Assembly: GCF_900103665.1 (NCBI RefSeq)
Contig: NZ_FNGY01000016.1
Span: 1 to 64,000 of the forward strand
Length of the DNA: 64,000 bases
Reading direction: 5' to 3'
DNA from: Pedobacter steynii
GTDB taxonomy: Bacteria; Bacteroidota; Bacteroidia; Sphingobacteriales; Sphingobacteriaceae
The first letter of the stretch is position 1. Each line of letters opens with the position of its first letter. Shown piece by piece: positions 34,250 through 45,100 of this stretch. The notes below the pieces were generated by a model. It worked only from the letters and a program-made list of their open reading frames with translations. It ran no database searches and was not told the DNA's origin. The translations under genes were made by a program, and so were the position numbers.

Positions 34250-35668
34250 CTACCTCCACTCTACCCGGATGACTTCCTTAAGCCAGGGCAATTTTATCAT
34301 GCTTAAATTCCAGGGCAAATGATCCAGTAACACATCGATCGCTGCCTTCTCTACCTGCAAACCTATTTTTCCTTCCAGGACCTGTAGCTTTCCTGTTCGC
34401 TGTAAAAACCCTTCACGAAGGCCCGCAGGACTGGTATTCTTTAAGATCTCCCATGAAGCAATGGCTGCTTTCAATAAGGTATCGGCTTCTTCCATTTCCA
34501 GGGCAGACAGTTTAATACGTTTCGGTATCGGTTGATCGATCGGGTAAGCACAAAGGATTTTAGGCATCAGGAGTTCATACTCGTCGGCTTTCTTTTCGCC
34601 AGTGGCGAGATAATGCAATAAATAAATTGCTTTTTCCTGGGTATCTATGTTTAAAAACCGTTTCTCCTGCAGTAAACCAAGCAGCTGGAACAGGGAGTTC
34701 AAAAATGGATGGAGCAATACCAAACCGGCAGCGGTAGTAAAAACACCTTCCTGGATTTCCCCCTCCTTTTGATCCCGGACATTTACTTTTTCTTCCGGAA
34801 AAGATTTGTCCGCTGCCTGATCAATGTCTTCCGTGATACCGGTTGCTAAAAACACCTCTGTCTTGCCTTGTTCGGCAGCGCTGATCATTTCATGGATCTT
34901 AGACTCCAATACGGCCAGCAAAGCACTTCCACTTGTTTCAGCAGAAACCCTTAAAATCTGCTTCAACATGGCTTCATAACTCAAATTGAACACCCGGATC
35001 AGTTCCGCTGTTTTCTTTGCAGATCTGGATTTTTGCGGGGCAACTGACCAGTCTGAGATGCGGTCATTCATCTGATGGACCGCGGTAAAGAGTTTCGTTT
35101 GCTTTTCAGCCGTCAGTATTTCCACCAGTTTTTTCAGAAATGACAAGGGGTGCTGCCGGATGACCCTTAATACAAATGTATCATTCCCGCTGATCTCCCT
35201 TCTCAGGATTTCGGTACCCGCATAATCTGTAGCCAGCTCTTCCAGTATCAAATCGTACCATTTTGGATTGACCTGAGTCACCGTCCATGGCAAATATCCA
35301 TTTTGCATATAAAAAACCCATTGCCTGTAAGCATTCGCCGGGGCGGAGCGTTTAACGGTTCTTAGCCCATCACCGGCCAAGACCTCTCCCTGAAAAATGG
35401 CTTTTTTGATTTCAGTTTTGAACAGCTCATAAAGATCAGGATTCCAAACGATCTGGCTGATTTGAGCCTCAGTAATCACACCGAGGTCAATTTCTATCCG
35501 GTCCAAAGAAATAACCTCCTCTTCTGTAGCCATTTTATCAAACTCATGCTCGAGCAAAGGGACGAGATACTTCCAGAACTGATCGCTGAATTGCTGTTGT
35601 ATCTGAAAACTATCCAGCTGTTTATCCAACTGAAGGTCAATCTGCTGTTTTCTGATCAGGTGCTGCAT
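34250..35668 (-). CDS. CIS tape-measure-type protein (Afp14-like)
   Basis: A 472-residue protein matching the contractile injection system tape-measure family. The N-terminus has IRKQQIDLQLD, then FWKYLVPLLEHEFDKM and ISLDRIEIDLG near residues 50-62, a signature of the family. Later parts include FNLSYEAMLKQIL and LVLLHPFLNSLFQLLGLL, which recurs in these proteins, and YLLHYLATGEK. In contractile systems this protein sets tube length or plugs the lumen. The protein is short compared with the phage-type tape measures but fits eCIS versions. It follows the Afp12-like gene after one base in the operon order. Confidence 0.8.
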   Translation of the reverse strand: MQHLIRKQQIDLQLDKQLDSFQIQQQFSDQFWKYLVPLLEHEFDKMATEEEVISLDRIEIDLGVITEAQISQIVWNPDLYELFKTEIKKAIFQGEVLAGDGLRTVKRSAPANAYRQWVFYMQNGYLPWTVTQVNPKWYDLILEELATDYAGTEILRREISGNDTFVLRVIRQHPLSFLKKLVEILTAEKQTKLFTAVHQMNDRISDWSVAPQKSRSAKKTAELIRVFNLSYEAMLKQILRVSAETSGSALLAVLESKIHEMISAAEQGKTEVFLATGITEDIDQAADKSFPEEKVNVRDQKEGEIQEGVFTTAAGLVLLHPFLNSLFQLLGLLQEKRFLNIDTQEKAIYLLHYLATGEKKADEYELLMPKILCAYPIDQPIPKRIKLSALEMEEADTLLKAAIASWEILKNTSPAGLREGFLQRTGKLQVLEGKIGLQVEKAAIDVLLDHLPWNLSMIKLPWLKEVIRVEWR

Positions 35669-35669
35669 C

Positions 35670-38600
35670 TCATTTCTTGTTAGTTCCTGTGAATACTGTC
35701 TTTATTTCATCGATATGCAGATTGGGCAGGTACTTTTTCAACTCCAGGCCATCCCAATGGTTAAAAATTGCGGCAACATCTATTTTTGCCTTCCTCATTT
35801 TTTCAAAAGCCGGGTTTAAAAGCTCCAATCCTCCGGTTTTTCCCTTTTTGAAAAACAAATGATCCAAAGTGTAGCCTGTTACATCTTCCAATAAATGGAG
35901 CACCTGATGTCTGTTGAGTGCCGGAACTTCTTTTCCGGAAGGCTTTTTATTTTGGATGATGTCCGTGACAATTGCTTCAAACTGAGCAATGTCCGGCGCT
36001 TTCTCCTGAAGGAAGGCCTGAACAGCCGCTACCAGTTTGTTTTTCTTTAATTTTTCGGCAATGTGTTCGGTGCGTGTCCGATAAGCTTCCACACGGTTTG
36101 CCCTGAAAACACGCTGATCCGCAGCGCTGGCCAGGGATTTAGGAATGGGCGCTGTACTGACCTTTTCCTTCTGCTCACAAGCGATAAATTCGTATTCCTC
36201 ACATTGTTGTGTCCTCCAGCAGAAAGTCCTGTTGATCTGGTTCAGGAAGGCATTCGGATCTTTTTCTACTTTCGTTTCTTCGAAACAAGGACTTGGTTCC
36301 GGGTTCCCGTTTCCGCAAGGCAGACAGGTATCGCAATCCTTCAGACATTCATAATTTCTTCTGAACAGCAGTTTGAGAAAATCACAAATGGAAAAGTCCG
36401 TTTTGCAACCTTTCTTTCCGGCCAGCCAAAGGTGCCAGTTCTTATATTTACTTTCAAAACAACAGAAATCGTGTGGGGCCAGCCAAAGGATACGGAGCAT
36501 CACATGGGCAGGTGCAAGCCGGTAAAGCATATCTTCCATCAACATACGTCCGGAGGCCGTACGGAAGCGCTCAGGCCATGCAGGCAAGACCACAGTTGCA
36601 ATAAACGAGTACGGGTCATTGCCAGGAATAAAACAAATGTCTTTTTCTTCCGCGCAGGGATCATCATCACTGGCCAGCCATTTATAACCGCAATGACGTT
36701 TCTCTTCTCCACACCAGGAGTTTTGCCGGCATTCGCAATCTCCATAACAGCGGGGCCTTAGCAGGATATGTTCGGCCACATGTAAGCCTTCTGCATTGCT
36801 GAGTTTTTTTGTACGGTCGATAGCACTGCAGGCCATTTGTGCGGATTCATAACACTGTGGATTAAAGGCAATGCGATCGCCGGTGATCCTATACAAGGCA
36901 GACACCTGTTCATATGCTGACGCTTGTTCATGGGTACCTGTTTCCCCATGCGTCTGCGTTCCCGGGCGGCGTTCCTGAAGATTAAAATGAAGGGCGATGC
37001 CGAAAGAATTGCATTCGCAATCCGATACCCCCTGATAGTTTTCAAAAATGCGCAATAAGCGCCGGACCTCTGCAAGCACCCGAAGTGCTTCTTCGCAGGA
37101 AGCATAACTGCAAGGCGATTTCCAGGCCGTATAAGCCCCTGGCTCTTGCCCCTGTTCTTCACAACCACAAGGATCTTTAACCTGTTCTTCTTCCTCACAG
37201 GTACTGATACCCGGGAATTTCAATTCTATTTCAAAACGGTTTCTTTCTGTCTTTTCATCTTTACGTTTTACCAAAGGAAAGAAGTAAACAAAAGCACTTA
37301 ATGTCGTCTTCCACTGGGCCAAACCATAATCTTTTGAATAAGATTGAAGAATGACCTTTCCTGCAGCGTCTTTCAAAAACAAGATACCGTTCTCTTCGGT
37401 ATACACACTATCTGCCGCCCCTATACTGTCCAGTGCATCCATCAGGGAATCACAAGACACCTCGTTATCCAATCTCTGGAGCGCAAAAGGCTGACCGCCC
37501 CCGTCTAACAGCAACAAGGTTTTTTCTTTCGTGGTCAATCCATAGGATTGTTTTTCCATTAAGGTATTAAACTGCCTGTAGATCTCATTCAGGACTTCAT
37601 TTCTTTTCTTAGCAGTATCATAAACACAAGGATGTACGACCAGATCTTCCCCGCAATTCAGGTAAAAGGTATAACAACAATCTTCCCTTCTCTGGTAGTT
37701 ATGGAAGCCTTTGCCCGACTGTACTGCGCAGATAAATTTCTCCACCCCATCTTTACCCCAGGCTGAAGCTTCATTCATAAACCTAACACTGCTTTCTGCC
37801 AATACCTCACGCAGGTAGATCCTGTAAAAAGGCCCCTTTTCCTGGTCACATAAATCACAGTCTACATAGAGGTTTCCTGCAAAGCGAAGCAAGGCAATAA
37901 AGAACATAAAGTCTTTCATCGCTGCTTCCGGCGAATCATAATACTTCAGGCTTTGCCATGCTCCCGGATCTTTAGGATTGCTATAGGTACTGAAATAATA
38001 AACTTGCTTAACCGGCTTCCCTGTTTTACAAGGGTCGTTTGCGGCGCGATCTACTGCTTCACAGAACAATTGGCCAAAGGCCTCCGAGCCATACTCCACC
38101 CGTTTAATGGGATAAGTTTTGATCAGGTTGACCATAGTCTCCCTCAATGACATTCCTCCCGGATGACTTTCAATTTCCTTTTGAGTGGCTACCGGGATAA
38201 AGACAAGCGCCGTCTGATTTACCGCAGCAAATTGGCTTAGCGTTTGGGAAGGCTCATCCAGACTGATCTGATTGGCATAGCTATTCAGATCAGTGGCCAG
38301 TTCCAAAATAGAAAAGTAGTTTTCTTCAAAGGCCTGCAGGGCAAGCGTTTTAGAGGCATAGGTTTTCCAGCTCTCCAACAAAACGATTTCCTGACCGTTC
38401 AACGCTCCGGAAGTATACCAATAGTTGTGTGCTTTTAACTGATACCGGTATAATGGCGATCGGGAATTACCTTCTGAGATCTCATGAACGATATCTCCCC
38501 CCAGGCAAAGCTGCAGGTATTTCAAGTTGCGCCGCAGTGTTCTGGTCAGCTTCCTTCTGCTTAAACTGGCTTGTTCCTTGTCCGTATATCGGTCGAGGTA

Positions 38601-41600
38601 AAAAGCCAGAACATTGTCTTTGTCGACCAGCCGATAGACATACCTACCATCGCCATTGGATTCATCTACCGCTACCGCAGTACGGTAGGCAGGAGATTTA
38701 GTATTTCTTTTCAATCCGGCGATGTCCTTTTGCAATTCCAGCGCCTTAACCAGGGATTCCTCCTGCTGAGCAGCAGTATCCGCACTGGCAGCGGCATCAG
38801 CACCTTTGCTCATGCTCCTGCTAACCAGGTCAACGGCAGGCGTCTGGTTGTTTTTCTGCTGCACTCCCAGGAATGTACGTTCTCCGTTGCGCTGGATTTT
38901 TAAAGATGGAATGGCCTGATGAAATGCCTTTGCCGCTTGCAATCCTTCCGCCGGAGAGGAATATTCTAAGCTGCTTCGGAAATGGAAATCTGAGGCAGGA
39001 TCATAACCCAACCGGTAATTAAACCGCCATCCACTGGCCACCGGTTCTGTTTTCAAGGTAAATTCGCGCTTCCGCACCAGGGCCACAATCTGCGCCTGCA
39101 TCCTGGTCGCTTCTTCTAAAGTACTGAAATCGGAATAACAGGTCGCCTCCGGTTCATTGTTAAACACAATGCTGATTTTAAAACTACCCGATTCAGGACT
39201 GATCCGGTAATTGGCTTCATCTGCTGCAAGACTGATCACAAAATAGCAATGCTGGCGCGCGTCCTTCGCCGTTCCGAATTCCTTTTCCGGATAAAATTTA
39301 AAAGTGTTGTCGTTGTCCAGCAAATCATAGGTAAACAAGTCAGGCTTTCCAACAATGGTATTGTTGATGTCAATCTTGAAGGATTTAACATTCACAAATT
39401 TCAATGCCTCAGGATTCGTTTTGTTGAAGTATAAAGTGCCGGTTCCTGGTTTTACCTTTTGATCGCTCTGCCAGTTTTTCGCTTCATTGATTTTTGGGAT
39501 CAGTGCTTTTATTCCAGCTTCGGCTTCCACCACACTGGCAAAGGAAGAAGCATGATTTTTAACGATATCACCATTATAATCAACCAGATGCAAGCCATAC
39601 CTATAGTTACTGACAAACACATCTTCTTCGCTGGCTGTACCCTGGAACATCCGGTTAAAACTCGCTTTTACAGCATCCGCTTCCTGCGAGTTTTTATATT
39701 TTGTGACAAAAGGAACCACATTTCTATCGTCGTATTGCAGCTGTACAACGTATGCTTTCTCATGTGCAATGTACTGGGTTTTCAGTTTGTCCGGATCGGA
39801 TAATGCTGCGAATACGCCTTTTGCAGCATCCTCTGCTTCAGCCCTGGAATCGAATTTCTCCGTCAGCGCAAAGAAAGTCTCCCCGGCAATTTTAACATTG
39901 ACCAGGTACTGTTCGTCATATTGCTCCACCACAAAATTACAGAGGCTGTGCAACTGCTTATCCTCAATTCCAGCTAAATATTTAGCCTCCAACTCAAAGC
40001 CGGAAATGTTACTATTGTTCCATTTATTCTTAAAGTAATCATAGCCCTTTCCGCGATTGGCACTGAGCTCATCGTAATTGGACAGGAATGCCTCTTTCGC
40101 TTTAATGGTAGCTGTGGAACGTTCCTGAGCATTGAGTTTACCAAAGGAGAACAAAGCAAAATCGGTAAAACGCTCGGCAAAACGCGACAACAGGTGATCA
40201 AGAAAACCGTTCCTTCGCGTGGAATACAATTGCTGATCTTCAATTACCCTTTGCAGGTATCCTTTGGAAGAGACAATATTGAGCTCCAGATCAAAGGAAA
40301 CATGATCGGCATCTTTAATAAAACTGCGGTAATTCTCATCAAATGTCCCGACATAAACCACTGAGCTTAAATGCAGTTCAGCAGCTTCAACTGTTTTAAA
40401 GCTTTTATTGCTGATCAATGAAAATTCATCGGACGAACTGTTGATGTAATAATAGATACCCGAAGTTCCTTCATTCAAAAAACCATGCTGAAACTGACGG
40501 TTATACAAGTCGTCCTTTAACCCGTTGATGGCAATTTTTTGCCTGGCCATTGATGGAAAAGTATAACCAGGAACTAAGGAAGGATCCACTTCTTTCGTTT
40601 GATTTTCACTGATCAACGCTTGTAAGTCTGCCTTTGAAATGACACGAATCAGAATACTTCCCGCTTTCCCCAATCCATTCAGCTCCCCTGCACCCATTGC
40701 AAACCGAAGCAGTTGGTTCAACTCCGGCAAGGATTCCAGTTCATTCAGAAAATAGGTACGTTGCAGATCCGGATCTCCTGAAGAAGACATCGCAAATAAG
40801 GACCTGATGTTTTTTAACTGCGCCAGATATCCGGCCAGTAACTGGTCAAAGAACAAGAGATAGCCCCTCAGCTGCAATGCCTGTGCTTTCCGATGGTTAG
40901 ATGCATCTTCTGGCAATCCTCCCTCAGCAATACCATACACCCTTGGAAAGTCGTCCTGCAAGAGGAAATATTCGTCCAGATCGCTGTGATAAATGCCCTT
41001 AGGAATTTCTTTATCCAGGTATGCCGAAGGCGATTGGTACAAGACCTTGCCATTATGCGTAAAATTGATGTTCAGCAAGCCCTCGTACTTTTTAGCGTCA
41101 AATTCAATCGCCAATCCATTTCTGGTAAACTGAAAGCCGGAACAGGCCATGGAAAAATCAGGAATGTGGTTTTCAGGGAGCTTGAATTTCCAGTTGGAAT
41201 TGGTTTTCAATGGTTTCTCCTGACAATTTCTTAGTCCGAGGTTGTTTACTTTTTTAACGCCCCCGGTTTCCAGTATGACCTGGTAAACATCAGAAAGATG
41301 GATTTCCTTTTTTAGTTTGAGTTTCATCAATTCCTCCGTATCAATAAAACCATGGCTTTCATTGACATCGTAAGGGCGGCCTGCAAAGATCTCATCTATG
41401 GCTTTATCCTGATCTAAAAGCTGCTGTAGCGTGTAAAACTGTGGAGAAGGCGAAAAGAAATCCCTTAAACGCTGCGTAAGGCTGAGGTATGTCTTTTCCG
41501 GATCGGTACCCTCTTCGAGTTCGATATCTGCACATACCCCGATCGAAAGCTTACACATCAGATAGACATCTACAAAATCCTCGCAGAAATTGCGGTGTGC

Positions 41601-42185
41601 CATCAATGTGCGCTTTACTTTATCAATGAGCGCATCGAAATAGCGCTTTGCATCAGCTTCCGTCTTGAAATCTGTTGCCGCATTCTTTTCCGGTTCAATG
41701 TAAACATGGTAAAGGCCGTTTAAAAATTCTTCACATTCCCGGTTTCCGGTCGACATCCCGTGTGTACCCGTTCCTGTTTTACAAAAATCATATTGATCTG
41801 TAGCAGGGCTGAGCCAGGCGTTCTTAACCCCATCAATGTCGATCAGTAATTTACGATAGTCGATGATCGTTAATGGATTGCAGGCCAGGATCTGCGCCGG
41901 ACTAAAGAAATTATCGTCTTTCCCTGTTTCTGCAGGATTGCGCGTAAAAATATCTACCGCCGGCAGGTTTGTGCGGTAGCCTAAATCCAAAAGTGAATAA
42001 CATAGGACTTCCAGTATGGTAATTCCAGGATCATGCACGTTATGGTCTGTCCAGATTTTTCCGGACAAGCGGCCAAGGTATTCAATCCCTTCTGTCCGTA
42101 ATTTCTCAAAATCGAGGTACTCCGGAAAACCAGAATTGTTCTTGCTAATCACTTTGATATTTTGTTCCTCGTTTGCCATAATCAT
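35670..42185 (-). CDS. Giant Afp12-like baseplate wedge protein
   Basis: A 2171-residue protein. Residues 20-120 have the Afp12-type start: EYLGRLSGKIWTDHNVHDPG and ITILEVLCYSLLDLGYRT (parts given). The same N-terminal pattern appears in gp7-like wedge proteins of injection systems. Residues about 590-1430 hold roughly ten copies of a short unit resembling YxSxxEAExxxxxL (for example KFDSRAEAEDAAKGVF, KYKNSQEADAVKASF, KYYDSPEAAMKDFM). The C-terminal third is cysteine-rich (CYGDCECRQNSWC, CLKDCDTCLPC). The start is translationally coupled to the Afp11-like gene by an ATGA overlap. It is much longer than Serratia or Photorhabdus homologues as I remember them (about 1,000 residues). Confidence 0.85.
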   Translation of the reverse strand: MIMANEEQNIKVISKNNSGFPEYLDFEKLRTEGIEYLGRLSGKIWTDHNVHDPGITILEVLCYSLLDLGYRTNLPAVDIFTRNPAETGKDDNFFSPAQILACNPLTIIDYRKLLIDIDGVKNAWLSPATDQYDFCKTGTGTHGMSTGNRECEEFLNGLYHVYIEPEKNAATDFKTEADAKRYFDALIDKVKRTLMAHRNFCEDFVDVYLMCKLSIGVCADIELEEGTDPEKTYLSLTQRLRDFFSPSPQFYTLQQLLDQDKAIDEIFAGRPYDVNESHGFIDTEELMKLKLKKEIHLSDVYQVILETGGVKKVNNLGLRNCQEKPLKTNSNWKFKLPENHIPDFSMACSGFQFTRNGLAIEFDAKKYEGLLNINFTHNGKVLYQSPSAYLDKEIPKGIYHSDLDEYFLLQDDFPRVYGIAEGGLPEDASNHRKAQALQLRGYLLFFDQLLAGYLAQLKNIRSLFAMSSSGDPDLQRTYFLNELESLPELNQLLRFAMGAGELNGLGKAGSILIRVISKADLQALISENQTKEVDPSLVPGYTFPSMARQKIAINGLKDDLYNRQFQHGFLNEGTSGIYYYINSSSDEFSLISNKSFKTVEAAELHLSSVVYVGTFDENYRSFIKDADHVSFDLELNIVSSKGYLQRVIEDQQLYSTRRNGFLDHLLSRFAERFTDFALFSFGKLNAQERSTATIKAKEAFLSNYDELSANRGKGYDYFKNKWNNSNISGFELEAKYLAGIEDKQLHSLCNFVVEQYDEQYLVNVKIAGETFFALTEKFDSRAEAEDAAKGVFAALSDPDKLKTQYIAHEKAYVVQLQYDDRNVVPFVTKYKNSQEADAVKASFNRMFQGTASEEDVFVSNYRYGLHLVDYNGDIVKNHASSFASVVEAEAGIKALIPKINEAKNWQSDQKVKPGTGTLYFNKTNPEALKFVNVKSFKIDINNTIVGKPDLFTYDLLDNDNTFKFYPEKEFGTAKDARQHCYFVISLAADEANYRISPESGSFKISIVFNNEPEATCYSDFSTLEEATRMQAQIVALVRKREFTLKTEPVASGWRFNYRLGYDPASDFHFRSSLEYSSPAEGLQAAKAFHQAIPSLKIQRNGERTFLGVQQKNNQTPAVDLVSRSMSKGADAAASADTAAQQEESLVKALELQKDIAGLKRNTKSPAYRTAVAVDESNGDGRYVYRLVDKDNVLAFYLDRYTDKEQASLSRRKLTRTLRRNLKYLQLCLGGDIVHEISEGNSRSPLYRYQLKAHNYWYTSGALNGQEIVLLESWKTYASKTLALQAFEENYFSILELATDLNSYANQISLDEPSQTLSQFAAVNQTALVFIPVATQKEIESHPGGMSLRETMVNLIKTYPIKRVEYGSEAFGQLFCEAVDRAANDPCKTGKPVKQVYYFSTYSNPKDPGAWQSLKYYDSPEAAMKDFMFFIALLRFAGNLYVDCDLCDQEKGPFYRIYLREVLAESSVRFMNEASAWGKDGVEKFICAVQSGKGFHNYQRREDCCYTFYLNCGEDLVVHPCVYDTAKKRNEVLNEIYRQFNTLMEKQSYGLTTKEKTLLLLDGGGQPFALQRLDNEVSCDSLMDALDSIGAADSVYTEENGILFLKDAAGKVILQSYSKDYGLAQWKTTLSAFVYFFPLVKRKDEKTERNRFEIELKFPGISTCEEEEQVKDPCGCEEQGQEPGAYTAWKSPCSYASCEEALRVLAEVRRLLRIFENYQGVSDCECNSFGIALHFNLQERRPGTQTHGETGTHEQASAYEQVSALYRITGDRIAFNPQCYESAQMACSAIDRTKKLSNAEGLHVAEHILLRPRCYGDCECRQNSWCGEEKRHCGYKWLASDDDPCAEEKDICFIPGNDPYSFIATVVLPAWPERFRTASGRMLMEDMLYRLAPAHVMLRILWLAPHDFCCFESKYKNWHLWLAGKKGCKTDFSICDFLKLLFRRNYECLKDCDTCLPCGNGNPEPSPCFEETKVEKDPNAFLNQINRTFCWRTQQCEEYEFIACEQKEKVSTAPIPKSLASAADQRVFRANRVEAYRTRTEHIAEKLKKNKLVAAVQAFLQEKAPDIAQFEAIVTDIIQNKKPSGKEVPALNRHQVLHLLEDVTGYTLDHLFFKKGKTGGLELLNPAFEKMRKAKIDVAAIFNHWDGLELKKYLPNLHIDEIKTVFTGTNKK

Positions 42186-45100
42186 GCGTTGGGTCGAAAA
42201 TTAATTTGATCCTTACAATAATCTCCAATGGGTTGAGGTCTGTTTTCGCATGGCGGATACTCCTTGGTATTTCCCCAGCTTTCGCAGTCCTGCTGCAAAA
42301 TGCACACATCAATATCTCCCGCTATCAAAATAGAGCGCGGACTGATCGGGCAGATTGACTTTTGTTCAGCATTCACAATTGCCCCCTCATCTTCCTCATG
42401 CTGCATTTTTAATTCCACAAGGTAATCCAGGTAATCACGTGTTTCCAGGAAACCCACCATGTCCGACTGGTTGATGCATTGCCCAAAGCTGAGCTTATCG
42501 AATTCACCGATCGCCCATGGTGCCAGAAATGTTCTCAAATCCTGTTTCAGTTTTTCTTTATAAAAGTTTTCATCCTTCCCCTGATAGAGTTTTACTTTCA
42601 GACAGAAATTCACTTTTTCATACCTGGGGTTCATCACCCTTAGTCGCGCAAAAGGAGAATTTCGTTGTTTCAGGTAGCTTTGTATTTCTTCCAGCAGGCT
42701 CACCGGAACCCTTGGCTCAAACTGCTGTGCCGCTTTCAATTGATTCAGATCAGGGATCACCGCCAGCAATACATATCCTGGTGCCATTGGCATATCGTTC
42801 TGATACCGGTGCGCATTTAAGGCAAAGCTATGGTTGATACACTTTACCTTAAATAACTGAGGGAAAGCTTCTAAAGCCAGGCGTTCGTAATCAAACTTCT
42901 GAATTGCCCTGCCTTTATGCCTTAGCAATTCACTCACACGCGTATAAAAATGACCTTCGCCTTCGGATACCCTTCCGCCAAAAGAATCGAAAGGCTGACT
43001 TAGCTTTTTAACCGAAGCATCAGCTTCATTCAGCTTAGCCAATGCCCCCGAAGGCAAGGCTTGCGCCAGGCGAAGTTTGTCATTCGCCTCCGCATTGGTA
43101 AAGGTCGCCCTGACGGCCTGGGTATAGATCGCCATCGTCTCACTCACAGATTTACTACTGTAAGGAATGGCTGCTTTTATCCAGTGTAAACCTTTTGGAA
43201 GGACGGTATTTTCATCGCTCATATTGGCGGGCAAAGCGAATTTGATGATACCGGAAGTGGTCAGTGCATCGGTATCATCTTCCAGCACTTCAAATCCTTT
43301 ACGCAAAGCTTTCCATGAGTTGTTTTCCAGGTAATACCATTGCACTTCAACCCTCTCAGATTCTGAATCTGCTGTGGCTTCCGCCAGCTGAAACAACACG
43401 TTCAGGTTGCTGCCAGGTTGCAGGTCTTTAAGACCAATAAACAGGCTGCCTTCTTCGCAAAACGTTGGGAACAGTGCGGGTTGCAATTCCAGTTCCTCAG
43501 GTTTATAAGTATCCGGAAAAGGATACAGGTGAATCAGGTCAATGTCTTTAATCGTTGCGGTAGCGGTATAATCCAGCGCGATGTTTTTTAACACCGGTGT
43601 CCATGGTTCGGCAGGAATGACGGCCTGAAACTGGTCATTGCCGGCAATGATGGTACTGATGGCCGCAATCTGATCCCGTAAAACGGTTACATTTCCCGTC
43701 AGGTTTTTATCGGTCGGGTGCAGGAAGCTTGGCCCATAAACGATTTCGCGAATCTCTTCAGCACCAGGATCATTGATCGGGCCGTCCCCATGAGGGCCGA
43801 TTTTTGAAATGATCCCATCAGGGTTATCGTTGACCAGGTTTTCCACAAGATTTGCGATAACACCAGCCGCAAGCAAATCGTTTTTAATGTCGTTGGTACT
43901 AAATACAATCAGGTTGCCATTATTGATGTCGTAATAAATCGCATCTTCCAGCTTGTCGTCCTTAGGCCTTCCCAAAGCCATCATTTGCCTGGCCAGTACA
44001 TAAGAATATACTTTATGACAAAAATCCTGGTTCTGCAGGTTCAGGCGGACAAAACCATTAAAGCTATCCACACCATATTTCAGAAATGGCTTATTGTCTA
44101 CCACAAACTGCTGATTCAGACCAAAGAAAGAAGGCTCCAGGTGAATCGTTTGTTGAAAAGGATTTGCTGGTGTACAACTGCTGAATTTACCGTCGTCTGC
44201 AAACAACCTGCGGTCATTATATTTCTTAGCCAAGATCGTTACTTCTACTGTAGTGGCATTGCCATGTGTGGCTTCCCCTTTCCATGTCCCGTTTTCAAGG
44301 ATGGAGAGGTTGATCAGGAACTTGTTGACATCCAGTCCGAATAAAGCCCCGTCTTTTAAATAGCCTTTATAATAATCCCTGAAATCAGTGGGTTTGTCTT
44401 TCCAGTCCAGATTGATGTAAATGTTGTCCCATTTTTTACCGAACACCTCTTTGCTGCCAATGTAAAAATTAGGACCTATCAGATTGGCATTGGTCGAAAA
44501 AGGTGGATCCAATGGGTTTTTAATGTCAAAATCGATCACCTCAGGTCTTGTTCCAAATGGATAAACGGGTCCGTTTACATGCTGTACACTTTCGTCATTT
44601 TGCACAATGAAGTTCTTCATTCCGCAAACCTGAACATGGATTTGGGTCTGGTTATCTGCTGCAATTTTCACATTTCTAAAGAAATGATATAAAGAAACCT
44701 GTTGAAACTGCTCTTTTGATTTCTTTTCACAACATTCCTCCTGACTGCTCCATTGCACGTCCTGTTTCCATTTCACCTTATCGTTCAGTTCAATTTTAAC
44801 CACTGGCATGGTTGTGCCGAAATCTTCCTTCAATGCTTCTGCATTGTAAAAAGTAACCGCCTTTTGTTCCGGTAATAAGGTGGCAGTGATCGTGATTTTA
44901 AAAGCCCCGTCATTCCCTAAATTCAGGGGACTAAGTTTAATCAGCGGAACTTCTGCCGGACTGATCCATTCCTTTTCTCCGCTAAAAAGCACGTTTAAGG
45001 CCTTACCTGGCTTAAAAATCTCCGCCAGCATCTTTCTTTCTTCCTCATCAGGAATTGCCTTGAAAAACTCGGCCTCAGTTAATGTCTTTTCATACAATAA

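Noticed and set aside
36063..36761. 232-codon plus-strand frame inside the giant Afp12-like gene
   Set aside because: Long antisense frame arising from the cysteine-rich coding strand; no start context or family, and the minus frame is continuous over 6.5 kb.
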